From: Phytophthora quininea
Taxonomy: Eukaryota; Oomycota; Peronosporomycetes; Peronosporales; Peronosporaceae
Assembly (NCBI GenBank): GCA_011947345.1
Contig: JAAVTG010000404.1
Location: forward strand, 1-41,783
DNA length: 41,783 bases
Direction: 5' to 3'
In this document: positions 1 through 9,893 of the stretch, one piece after another
How positions within the stretch are numbered: position 1 is the first letter of the stretch
Layout of the letters: each line of letters opens with the position of its first letter
Position numbers and translations under genes: made by a program
The notes under the pieces: generated by a model
What the model was told of the DNA's origin: nothing
Database searches by the model: none
What the model saw: only the letters and a program-made list of their open reading frames with translations

Positions 1-920
1 GCGCTATCGGAGACCGTACTAACTATTGTCTGATGTTGCAGTGGGTGTCGTTGCGGAGGTGGGTCCGGAGTAACCCGATTCAAGAAGGGCGATGCCGTGG
101 CTTCTACCTGTAAGTAGATCACTCTACCATGCAAGTGGTAGTCAATCTTGCACTAAGTCATTGCCACTGCAGCCTACGGAGCTTTCTCCGAGCACTTGGT
201 GGCCAAGGAGCGCTTCCTGGTCAAGGTTCCAGCGGCTGTGCCGGAAGTGTTGCCCATTATTGTGTGCGGCCTGACAGCATCCATGGCGCTGGAGTACGTG
301 GGGCAGATGAAGCATGGCGAGACGGTGCTGATCACAGCCGCGGCTGGCGCCACCGGCCAGTTCGCTGTGCAGCTCGCCAAGCTCGCCGGCAACCACGTGA
401 TCGGCACGTGCAGCTCTCCGGACAAGGTGGAGTACCTGCGCTCCATCGGCTGCGACCGCCCCATCAACTACCGCGAGGAGAACGTGTTTGACGTGCTCAA
501 GAAGGAGTACCCACGCGGCGTGGACCTCGTCTTCGAGAGCGTCGGTGGCGAGATGTTCGAGACGTGCGTCAACAACATCGCACGCAGAGGCCGCATCATT
601 GTGATTGGAGCCATCGCCGGCTACCAGGACTCGAGCACGTGGAAGCACAAGCCCAGCAAAGCTACGACGCCGCTGCCGTCAAGCTGCTGGCCAAGTCGGC
701 GTCCGTGCGCGGCTTCTTCTACAACGACTACTTCCGCGAGACGCAGGCGCACACCAAGAAGCTGACGACGCTGGTGCAGCGAGGCGTGCTGAACGCCGGA
801 GTGGATCCGTCCAACTTTTATGGTCTGGAGGACATTCCCAACGCCATCGACTACATGTACGAGCGCAAGAACATCGGCAAGATTGTCGTGGACATGACCA
901 AGGGCTCGTCCAAGCTTTAG
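1..920 (+). CDS. Zinc-binding-alcohol-dehydrogenase-like oxidoreductase (ZADH2 / prostaglandin reductase 3 type), 3' part
   Basis: This is the C-terminal two-thirds of an MDR-superfamily NAD(P)H-dependent enone/quinone reductase; the 5' end lies outside the window. Exons are about 42-109 and 173-920. The intron 110-172 has GTAAGT and CTGCAG borders, and another intron appears to end at 41. The nucleotide-binding stretch AAAGATGQFAVQLAKLAG lies near 340-390, followed by VFESVGGEMFETC and, further on, a family-typical SVRGFFYNDY near 705-730. The gene ends at TAG 918-920. Two frame breaks, near 68-70 (one G short) and 658-660 (one A short), interrupt an otherwise well-conserved protein; both sit at homopolymers and look like undercalls. 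The substrate cannot be inferred beyond alpha,beta-unsaturated carbonyl or quinone compounds. Confidence 0.85.
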
Positions 921-1044
921 GTCGTCGACAGCGAACTGTAGCAACTCGAATGTTAATCACTCACCCAATGGTGCTTGGTACTTTGCTAACGTCGCTGCAA
1001 TTGTGCTTTATTACGCAAGCAAACTACTGAGATCGTGCAAGGTC

Positions 1045-1062
1045 TCATTTGCCAATTTGACC
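1045..1062 (+). promoter_or_regulatory. Oomycete Inr plus flanking promoter region
   Basis: TCATTTG (Inr-like) is followed directly by CCAATTTGACC (flanking promoter region). The site lies 7-24 bases upstream of the ATG at 1069. It fits the known oomycete core promoter and argues for a very short 5' UTR, so translation should start at 1069 and not further upstream. Confidence 0.65.
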
Positions 1063-1068
1063 AGCAGC

Positions 1069-2267
1069 ATGGCGACCAAGCTCCGGATTCCGGTCATCAC
1101 GTTCAAGGAGGGAATGGCCGATGCGGTGGTGCAGCGACTGCTGGCCAAGGATTCCCCTGCGCGCACACTGTTTCAAGCCGGTGGCGTGGAGTTCGTGACG
1201 CTGCCCCTGCCGACATTCCCCAATGCGGCGACGGCGCCCGGTGCCAAACCGTTAGAGAACGGGCTATCGGAGACCAAGTGGGAGCTCTCGGAGGATCAAC
1301 AGGAAGTGCTGAAGCAGGCAACCATCCTGCTGGGAGATGCACACAACTGCGCTCCGTTGCTGCTGACTAGTAAGACAGCTCTGCCCAAGAACATGCAGGG
1401 TTTGCTCAAAAACGTGCGCTGGGTGCAGGGCACCTATGCCGGAGTAGATCGATACTTGGATCTCGTCCCGAAGAACGCCCCACCACCTTCGTTCTTGGTG
1501 ACCCGTGCAGGCGGCATTGACGGTTTGGCGCAGTACGTCTTCGGGTACGTAGTGTGCTTCTTGTTGCGGTCACAATTTCACCAAACTCATTGCCTTGTGT
1601 GAATTGCTCCCCACAACTTTAGCTGGATCGTATCTCTCGAGCGCAGGTTCCACGACGCGTTCCTCTTTCAGCAGCAAAAGACGTTTGCTCAGCAGGAGTT
1701 GAGGTACCGATCCTTCCGGTCGGTGACAATTGGCGTGTTGGGCATGGGGGCCATCGGCCAAGCCATCGGTCGATTGGCCAAGTTCGCCGGCTTTCGTGTC
1801 GTGGGATTTAAGCGGCATCTGCGTGGCGACGAGGACGAAGCATTTCGAGACTGCGCGCACCGCATCTCAACCGACCTGGAGGATGTGCTGCGGACGGCGG
1901 ACTACGTCGTGAGCATCTTGCCGAGCACTCCCGCCACCAAATACTTGCTCAATGAGAACAATCTCCACGTGTGTCAGGAGAAGAAGCCTGTCCTCATCAA
2001 CGTCGGTCGGGGCGACGTCATCTCGGAAGTTGCAATTGTGCATGCTCTCGACAATCGATGGTTGTCCAAGGTGGTGCTGGATGTGTTTGAAAGGAGCCGC
2101 TGCCAGAGGAGAGTCCGCTCTGGGAGCACCCCAACGTTGTGTTGACACCGCACGTTGCGGCCTATTGCTTTAACGAAGACGTTGCCGACGTGTTCGTGCC
2201 CAATCTAGACGCCTATCTCGCCAACAAGCCGCTGCATTACCAGGTCGATTGGCAGAACGGCTACTAA
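1069..2267 (+). CDS. D-isomer-specific 2-hydroxyacid dehydrogenase, copy 1
   Basis: NAD(P)-dependent reductase or dehydrogenase of 2-keto/2-hydroxy acids, about 373 aa. Exons are 1069-1544 and 1623-2267. The 78-bp intron splits the codon after QYVFG and is absent from the four paralogues in this window. The Rossmann motif GVLGMGAIGQAIG follows YRSFRSVTI near 1730. The basic GFKRH after the second strand suggests NADPH preference (inference). The catalytic Arg lies in INVGRGD and the catalytic Glu follows DVFE. The catalytic His lies in TPHVAAY, which is read after a frame break at 2090-2092 where one A is missing from a run. The protein ends in DWQNGY, a tail shared by all copies. An in-frame extension to 1003 exists but begins with GTG and lies upstream of the core promoter. 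Confidence 0.88.
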
Positions 2268-2571
2268 AGCAAGAACTTGAAGATGTTGAAGGGTTCTGAG
2301 CATCCAGATTTACTGTTGGGCGGGACGACCACTGCGGTTAACAAGCCTACAGAATAGCTTCGTTGGAGTTTGAGCTCGTGAGGAATGGCTGACCGGCAAC
2401 CCCTTAATCGATTGATGCCATAAACTCCGATTTTGTCAACTTCTTTTGGATGGGAATTACTACATGCCACGAAATCGTAGAGCGCCATCAGTGATAGCCT
2501 ATCACCGCTTGTTCACTTTCGATTTTGCGGACAAAACCTCAAGACAACCTCCATTCCAGTGCAAGAGTAAC
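2268..2571. other. Intergenic, effector promoter side
   Basis: No gene is visible. An Inr-like TCACTTT with a following CGATTTTGC at 2513-2528 lies 44-59 bases upstream of the next ATG and is the likely start of transcription for the effector candidate. Confidence 0.5.
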
Positions 2572-3037
2572 ATGCGACTAATCTCCATTCTCGTGACTGT
2601 TGCTGCCGTTCTCTTTGTTGGTACCAGCTCTGCTGTATCGGCCACAAAGTCGACGAGGCAAAGCCTGATTCTAGGCTGCTTCGAGGCCATCGAGGTCGAG
2701 ACCAACGACGAGGAGAGGACGATCCGTAGCGCGCTCAAGGACTTGAAAGTGAGGGTCAGCCTGAAGTACAAGAAAGACTCGAGCACTGTGGCCAACATTG
2801 GGATGTTCAATCGCTGGTACAAGGAGGAAACCGCCTGACGAAATCACGCAATTGTTGCGCATCAAACCAGTTAAGACCGCTGCACTCGTGACCCCGGGAT
2901 TCCAGCTCAAGATAAGTTCTTCGAGAAGATGAAGGCTGACATCGCTTTGCTCGTCAGCGCAATGCGCAATGATGAGGTTGAAGTAAATGTAGCCATCTTT
3001 TATCTTATTTCCAACCGATCACAAAACAAAATTTAGA
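2572..3037 (+). CDS. Secreted RXLR/dEER-like effector candidate with frame breaks
   Basis: The ATG at 2572 opens a typical secretion signal: MRLIS, then a hydrophobic stretch ending near SSAVSA (about residues 1-23). No canonical RXLR follows; the equivalent place has RQSL. A clear acidic NDEER motif lies near 2703-2720. Downstream is a RWYKE core like that of WY-type effectors of Phytophthora. The first frame stops at 2836-2838. Family-like sequence then continues in another frame from about 2835 and shifts again near 2911; the final stop is near 3035-3037. The breaks lie at short A/G runs, so either base-calling loss or true decay is possible. Known members act inside host plant cells; no target can be inferred here. 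An in-frame start at 2446 would destroy the signal peptide and is unlikely. Confidence 0.6.
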
Positions 3038-3040
3038 CCC

Positions 3041-3047
3041 TCATTTT
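3041..3047 (+). promoter_or_regulatory. Initiator element (Inr)
   Basis: TCATTTT matches the oomycete initiator TCANTYY. It lies 11 bases before the ATG at 3058 and suggests an extremely short 5' UTR for the farnesyltransferase gene. No clear second element follows. Confidence 0.4.
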
Positions 3048-3057
3048 CCCGATCATC

Positions 3058-4418
3058 ATGGCGCTGCCGTACTCGACGATGCATCGCTACCGCTTTAAGA
3101 GCGACGGGCTGGACACGCGCACGTCGGCGGACCAGGAGGAGTGCGAGCGCAGCTGCCAGCTCTTCTTTACCCACTGCAGGATCTGCCGCTGGACCAGCAA
3201 CTGCAGCTACAGCAGCTGAGCTTCGTCAGCACGGACTTGCAGCCTCTACTGATGCGAGAGAAGCACGTGAGCTTCCTGAGGCGGGGGCTAACGCGACTGT
3301 CCTCGGGCTTTGTGGCGCTGGACGCCAGTCGACCGTGGATCGTCTACTGGATCCTGCACGCGTTGGATCTGCTGGACGCGCTGCCGGAAGAGCAGACGGA
3401 GCGAGCAATCGGTGAGCAAAGTGACGTTTAGAAATGGTTAGAAATAGGATACTAACTATCCGCTGGCAGCTACACTGAAGACTTGCTGGAACGACGATCA
3501 CGATGGAGGTTTTGGAGGAGGCCCCAAGCAGTTGGGCCACACGGCTACCAACTACGCGTCGTGTCTGACGTTAGCAGTGCTGGGAACTCCAGAGGCGCTG
3601 GAGTCTGTCGACCGACAGAAGCTGTACAGGTTTTCCTTTCGAGGAAACATGCAGCTACTGGCGCTTTCACTGCACACGACGGAGGGTGAGTCGACTGCTT
3701 CTAAGAGTTGGTTGAGGCTGTGAACTGATGGTGCTATAACAAACAGGGAGGTGGACGTCCGTGTGACGTACTGCGTCGTCTCTATTGCCAGTCTTTACGG
3801 CATTCTGACGGACGAGTTGAAGGCTGGAGTGGCGGACTACATTCTGTCCTGTCAGACGTACGAGGGGGATTTGGAGGCGAGCCTCACAACGAGGCTCACG
3901 GCGGCTACGCGTTCTGTTCCGTTGCGGCACTGTACATCTTAGGCGCTGTCGATCAGATTAAGGATCTACCAGGACTGCTGCATTGGCTAGCGAATCGACA
4001 GATGCCGTTCGAAGGCGGCTACCAGGGGCGTACAAACAAACTGGTGGATGGCTGCTACAGTTTCTGGCAGGGAGCACTGCCGGCCTTGCTGGCTGACGTT
4101 GTGCGCCAGCGATATGGCGACGGTGTGCCGTACCAATGCCACCGCGAGCAATTGCAGAAGTATATTCTTCTGTGCGGCCAGCAGATTGAAGGCGGCCTTC
4201 GCGATAAGCCCGGCAAGCCACGAGACCACTACCACTCATGCTATTGCCTCAGTGGTCTGTCCGTGGCTCAGCACGGAGATGGCACAGGCGCCCCGGTCGT
4301 CTTTGGAGACTCGTCCAACCTAATCAAGCGCACGCACCCAGCGTACAACATCGGCTACGAGAAGGCCGAGAAGACGATCGCCTACTTCAGAGCAAAAGGG
4401 CCCTTCCAGCCAGAGTGA
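3058..4418 (+). CDS. FNTB: Protein farnesyltransferase beta subunit
   Basis: Beta subunit of the heterodimeric CaaX prenyltransferase, which holds the zinc and the farnesyl diphosphate pocket; about 414 aa, near the usual size. Exons are 3058-3411, 3470-3685 and 3747-4418. The introns are 58 and 61 bp, the first with branch site CTAAC. Typical prenyltransferase repeats are visible: GGFGGGPKQLGH, then EVDVRVTYCVVSIASL, then GGYQGRTNKLVDGCYSFWQ. The farnesyl-type (not geranylgeranyl-type) C-terminal block HYHSCYCLSGLSVAQ is followed by THPAYNIGYEK; its D/H context supplies zinc ligands in the family. Three frame breaks occur, near 3140, at 3744-3748 and at 3864-3868, each explained by one missing G. 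The gene is single-copy and essential in most eukaryotes, so real inactivation is unlikely. Confidence 0.92.
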
Positions 4419-4490
4419 AGTCGATGGTGGCACATTGGCAAATAGATGTTTGCCCGGGACATGGTGTTCTAGTAAGTATCTTTGTATTGC

Positions 4491-5510
4491 CTACAAGGGC
4501 GGGAGTTTATCACTTGTTTCATGATCTTTATGGCTTAAGCAGCGCACTGATGGGGACGCAGCCAACTTGGGTAATGGGTCCTGCAAGGAAGGCGCCGAAG
4601 GGTGCGAGCCATGGTGTGTCTGATGGTGCGGGTGCACGGAAGCTGTTGTCGTCAACGAGGCATTCCGTTTCTCTCTTGCTTTCTCCCTGAATGACAAGCC
4701 CAAGCCTGCTGTGTCGTCCATGAGTATTGCTTTGGAGACAGACGATCCGCTACCCGCTTGTCGTTGCTGTAACTTCGCTTTGGTCCGGTCCTTCCGCTTC
4801 TGCCGCCGTTGGAACGGTGTCAGACTAGAACTGGGGCTGGAGGTGCTGCATTCGTCGTCCGAGCTCACGCTGTGCGGTGTCGATTTTTCTTGAGGCACTT
4901 GTGTGAGACTGCTGCCCTTGACAGCAAACGACTGCTGCAACGGAGGACCTGGCTGTTTGGTCTTCGTGCTCTTCCGCTTGATCTTCGGCGACGACTTCCT
5001 CTCCGCTCGGTCCTCCTGTTTACAGTCGCCTCCACCTTCACCCACCGAGGCGCCCAAGTAGTGATCTAACGACATGCCACTGACATCTGCTGTAGAGTTT
5101 GGATTGATCTTCTTAGCAGCGAGCTGCGGTGGCAACATCCTTTGAGAGTCCGCTCTCGCCAGCTTTCCCTGGGCTTCGCCCTCTTTCACATGAAGGTAAT
5201 CGCTCAATGTCATCCCCTCCACAGTGGATCCATCATCGTCCTTCGGAGCCGACTCGTAGTTGTCCTCGTATTCGTCGCCCCCGTTCTTCTGTTCTGCCGA
5301 TCCGCCAACTCCGCTGTCGGAAGATTTTTCGTCGGCTTTCTCAACCGCCATGACGTCCGAAGCGTTGAGTAGGTGTTGGGAGACTTGTCCCCGAGTCTTG
5401 TGCGATGCAAAATAGTCTTCTAGGGTGGACCCCGAGAGCGGGTCGTTCGCTTCGTCGTTGCTGGTGCCATTGCCGCCCGACACTTTCGACTGGTGCTGCA
5501 CCTTGCCCAT
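4491..5510 (-). CDS. Disordered protein with three TLxDY-type repeats
   Basis: Open frame of 339 codons starting at ATG 5510; the frame extends to 5537 only with a TTG. I do not recognise a family. The protein is strongly charged and rich in Ser, Lys and Asp, so probably intrinsically disordered. A short motif occurs three times in the N-terminal half: SGSTLEDYFASH, EGMTLSDYLHV and SGMSLDHYLGA. A basic stretch RRQKRKDRTKAKLQQRQ near the middle could be a nuclear signal or a helix, and a His-rich HPHHQTHHG follows. The gene is convergent with the farnesyltransferase gene and divergent from the PPR gene. No frame break is seen. Codon use resembles its neighbours, so I take it to be a real gene of unknown function. 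Confidence 0.65.
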   Translation of the reverse strand: MGKVQHQSKVSGGNGTSNDEANDPLSGSTLEDYFASHKTRGQVSQHLLNASDVMAVEKADEKSSDSGVGGSAEQKNGGDEYEDNYESAPKDDDGSTVEGMTLSDYLHVKEGEAQGKLARADSQRMLPPQLAAKKINPNSTADVSGMSLDHYLGASVGEGGGDCKQEDRAERKSSPKIKRKSTKTKQPGPPLQQSFAVKGSSLTQVPQEKSTPHSVSSDDECSTSSPSSSLTPFQRRQKRKDRTKAKLQQRQAGSGSSVSKAILMDDTAGLGLSFREKAREKRNASLTTTASVHPHHQTHHGSHPSAPSLQDPLPKLAASPSVRCLSHKDHETSDKLPPL

Positions 5511-5979
5511 TGTCCGGCCACCAAATTGAGAGAACAACAGTCTGGCCAGTAACGGCCGATTGTTGGAGCGGCACCGCCACAGCTACTGCTTTAATCTTCT
5601 ACCATGAATCTACGTGACAGCACCGCAGTCGGTCGCCCTGTAGCTCGCAGAAGTGGACGAACATGGGCGCCAGTTCTGCTCCATGTTGAACGCATCGAGA
5701 AATGGCTACATGTAGATTTTACTCCGATATAAGTGTAAGATATTCCCACTTATATAAGGGTTTTGTAAATCAGAGCGACGCACAGCCACTGAGCTCACAA
5801 GGTCAATCTCAGCCTCTCGTGCGGCTCTTCAATCCTCTGCAGAGCACGTGCTGCTGTCTGCAGGGACAACCTCTGCGCACCACTTGCACCTCCAGTTTGC
5901 GCCGCGTCTTGCACTTCATCCGTGGGCAGTCGCACCTCGCAGTTCGCCGTGTGGCCAACATTACCGCAGTTCCAACAGA
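5511..5979. other. Divergent promoter region
   Basis: 469 bp separate the start codons of the disordered-protein gene (minus) and the PPR gene (plus). An open frame continuous with the PPR gene runs back to 5848 but has no ATG before 5980. Nothing else is recognised. Confidence 0.5.
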
Positions 5980-8900
5980 ATGCTCCGCGCCCGCCGCCTC
6001 GTCACGCTCTGGCAGCGCACGCAGCCGCAGACCGACACGAGTCTCACGAGGCTCAGCCAGCACCTGGCTCGCGTCAACATCTGCATGCCGTCCACACTGC
6101 CGCAGCACCGCTGGATGTCCCAGGAGAGTATGACGCAGGTGCCGTTCGAGACGGACGAGGCCATGACCAAACTGCTCGAGGAACTGGATGGCTACCGTGA
6201 CACAGGCAAGTGGCGGCAAGCACTGAGGCTGCTGGACCGCGTCGACAAGGACGACACACTGCCCAAGCTGGACTCAGCCATGTACGAGCGCGCCATGGCA
6301 GCCTGCGCCCGCATGGGCAAGGTGGAGGTGCTGCCGGGGCTGCTGAACAACATGTTAGTGGACAATCTGACGCCTACGTGCGCCACCATGGACTTTATCA
6401 TCCAAGCCTACCTGGCCAAGGAGCACTGGGGGCTCATCGTGCAGTTAGCCTGCGAAGCGACGGCGTTGGGTGTGCACTTGTCGCCGGCGGCCTTCCACGC
6501 CATCATGGAGGCCTGCGGACAGGTGAAGGACGCCGACAGCGCCATGGCCATCATGACGCAGCTGAGTGAAGCTGGAATGGAGCTCGCGCCAGAGCATTAC
6601 GCCTCGGCGATCCGTGCGGCAGGTATGGGGCGCAAACCTGACGTGGCTATGGCCATGTTCGTGCACATGGAGGGCCGTGACGGTGTGAAGGCTACTCCGG
6701 ATGCCTTCTCGCAATTGATCCGAACCCAAGTACTCAACCAGAAGATGGACCAGGCGTTGCAGACGTTCATGACAGCCACGCAGCGCAAAATGGCTCTTGA
6801 AGAATCGATTTACACGTTTACCATCGACTCGCTGGTGACCAACGGCCGGTATTGGCAGGCCACGCAATTGTTCGAGCAAATGCTGGAGAACGGAGAGAAG
6901 CACCCGACTGCGTTCTGTTTGGGTCGCGCTCTGCTAGCTTACTCGGGAGCGAATCGCAGCCAGCACGCCTGGGCCTGCTGGAATAAAATCCTCGAGATTG
7001 ATGAGCCCGATCCGGTGCCGACGAGATACAACAAACTGGTGCAAGGACTTTCCCATGCAAAGGACACACAGCTCGCTGTGGAAGTATTTAACCACATCCG
7101 CAAGCTGTTTGAGCCAGTCCAGATTGCGCAGGGCGCGTATACGACGGCTATCCGTGCACACGGACGTCTTGGAAACACGCAGCAGGCTGTGGACTTGTTT
7201 GACGAATATGTCGAAAGCTGCCAAGAGAAGCGACACATTTCTCGCCGTGTGGGAATTTATCTTGCCCTGTTCAACGCACTGTCACGAGATACTGTCCGCG
7301 ATCCTGACCTGAACACCAGCGATGCCAAACGAGCTTGGCAGATCATGTCTGAAAATGTTCCAGTGGTGCTACCGCCGGCGTACGCGAGTCTTGCGGGCGT
7401 GTTTGCTAGTACTGGCGAAATGGAGACACTCGACGAACTAATGGAGCATGCTGAACGAAGCTGGGGAGCCACTGCGCAGGAGGCGAGACAGGAGGGAATG
7501 GATGACGAGGATGACGACGAGATGGAGAGTGTTGCTGTGTTTGACGGAGAAGAAGTCGAGCTGGGCAGTGACAACGATGTATTGTTGTTTAACGGCGTCA
7601 TTAGCGGACTCAGCAAGGCTCGCGATGACCAGACCGCTAACATTGAAGGATACCTTGTGATCATGAAGGAGCGCGGACTTACGCTGACGGATTCGATCGT
7701 GCGCGCGACGACCGATGCGTGTGTTCGATTCAAGAATTGGAAGTTGATCAATCGCTTACGGAAGATGGTCGATGTCGAGGAGCTGAAGAACGCCGAAATC
7801 TGCTTGGGTGACACGGTGTCCAAGTTGTTGGACGCAGGTGCCTGGGAATCTGCCCGCGAGTGGTTGATGCTCGGTCATCGCCACGGACTGCGTCCTCCTG
7901 TGCGCAGGAAAATGGAGTTGCTGCGCGAGATGGCGGAGATCAAGTCCAAAGAGTGGCGTATCGCTTACGCGTTGGCTTTAGAGACCATGTCCTTCCGTCG
8001 TTTGGCACAGAACAACGTGGACAGTGTTGCTGATGCCTCAGACGTATGTATGGGCGCAGATCGTCCAGATTTGGCTATCAAGCTCTTTGACACTGCTGCG
8101 GGCCATGCTTCTCTACGCTTCTACCGCAACTACCAGCGAGATGTTGAAAGGGGCTTGGACGTGAAGCAGAACGTCACGCCGGTGATCATCCCGCTGCGTA
8201 TGTACAAGAACGCAATCCTTGCATTGATGCGTCAACCTGCCAACGAGGACCCAGAGGCGGGCGATAGCTGGCGGATGGCCAAGGCCGAACGCATCTGCAG
8301 ACAAATGCTGCAGGTGCATGGCAAGAACCTGGACGGCGAGGCTTTATCTTTGGCCATCTCCATTAAGGCCACCGCAGGAGACGACGACGACGTGGGTGCC
8401 CTTTATCAAACCATGCGCGCCTTGGGTCTTCAGCCCAATTCGTACGCGCAAAACGCAGCAATCGTTGCGTTTTCGCGACAGCGTCGCACTGACGAGGTGC
8501 TCGCTGTGATGGACGAACTCAAGTCCAAACTCGGCCCCAATGGCGAGATCTCCCGTGTCGAGTCGAACGTGGCGAAAACCTTGCTACGGTCACTTGCGTT
8601 CGCTCATGAGGACGACGCTCTTCGTGACGCTGCACAGAGCCTGCCTGGTTGCGACATGGATCTTGCTGTGCGCAGTCTGGCCAACATGAATCGCTTGACG
8701 TCCGCTGTGGAGATGTTTGATGACACTGTGTCTTCGGATATGTTGGGTCTGCTGATCCATCGTATCTGCCAGTCAGATTCACATGATCCAGTGCTAGCTG
8801 CAGCTCTGCTGCTGAAGTATGCTCGGCTCCACGGATTGTCGGAGGTCGGACCCCCAGTCGAGTTCTTCGTGTGACCAACGCGCTCATTGAGAACGGAGAC

Positions 8901-9832
8901 CTGGTCGACGCCGAGAAGGTTCTGCAGCTGTACTTGGATGGCTCGAGCGGCGTGTCACTCAAGGAAATGCCTCCGTATTTCCAGCAGCAAGCGATTGAGA
9001 TGCTGCTCTTCATCTACGGCGAGTTCGGTCGATTTGACGCCATGCGTTCACTATTTAACAAGGAGCTGCTGGGTTTCCCCATTGAAGTGGCGCACTACGA
9101 GGCGGCGATGGAGTACTGTGCTCAGTCTCGGGACGAGTTGGGTGGCGCTGTTGCGAGTTTGCGATTGTTCGAGACGCTGCGCACTCACGGGTTTGTGCAG
9201 CCGAGTGGCTACTCGTATCTGCTTACGCTTCAGAGCTGCCTACGTCTGGAGCGCCTTGAACCGGCCAACGCCAGCTCTGCCAAGTCCACGGGTCAGGTCA
9301 TTCTGGACGACGTACGGGAGCATGGATTCAAGGGCAACTTGATGAAGGAGCTGTCGATGCAGGTCAAAGCCGCTCTGGACAAGGAACAAGGCAAGCAACT
9401 GCAGCCGAGTCTGCGCATCAAGAAGAAGACTGAGGATAGCGACGACACTGCCGAGCCCAGCGTCATTGCTCCTGCGGAACTCGCGCAGCTGGCGCTCTTT
9501 GCCATCGCCACGGACTGCCCATGAAGGTGGAACTGGTCGACCAGCTACTGGCGATGCACAAGCTTTTCCCTCCTGCGATCGCGAATGAGCTTGCGTTCGT
9601 CAAGCGGTCGCTCGAGGAAGGTTTTGGCGTCGTCACTGCACCGGGAGCAAGCAAATTGCCCCAAACAATCAAAGTAAAGAAGCCCCGAGCACCCAAGGCG
9701 AAGTCTGCCGCACGCGTTATGCCGAAGGTTGGACCCAAACGCCACCGCAGCAAGAGTTACGAGGCTGCCATGCGTGCAGCTCAGGACGCGCGATGGGGTG
9801 CTGTATTGGAACCGCTTACGCCAGAAGATTAG
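5980..9832 (+). CDS. Long pentatricopeptide-repeat protein, probably mitochondrial
   Basis: About 1284 aa of helical repeats. The first ATG, 5980, opens an Arg/Ser/Thr-rich, acid-free leader (MLRARRLVTLWQ), a good mitochondrial presequence. PPR units are clearest around 6350-6900, with signatures such as AFHAIMEACGQVKDADSAM, YTFTIDSLVTNGRYWQA and later PNSYAQNAAIVAFSRQ. An acidic insert (DDEDDDEMESV) interrupts the array near 7500. The tail is Lys/Arg-rich (KKPRAPKAK, then KRHRSKSYEAAM). PPR proteins bind organellar RNA, so a role in mitochondrial transcript processing or translation is inferred. Frame breaks at 8851-8855 and 9518-9520 each need one more C, after which the repeat array continues without loss. 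Specificity cannot be read because the fifth and last repeat residues need a proper alignment. Confidence 0.85.
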
Positions 9833-9893
9833 AGTAGATAGACGGCAACGACGTAAGTGACTATGTATTTACTTGCACTGGAGATGTCGTCGC

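Noticed and set aside
1003..1068. N-terminal extension of dehydrogenase copy 1 resembling a presequence
   Set aside because: It starts with GTG, and the core promoter at 1045-1062 lies inside it, so it is probably not in the mRNA.
3141..3179. Possible 39-bp intron with GTGCGA and CTGCAG borders in the farnesyltransferase gene
   Set aside because: Too short for splicing here, and a single missing G explains the frame change better while keeping the protein.
5848..5979. Upstream extension of the PPR frame
   Set aside because: It begins with GTG; the first ATG, 5980, gives a better mitochondrial leader.
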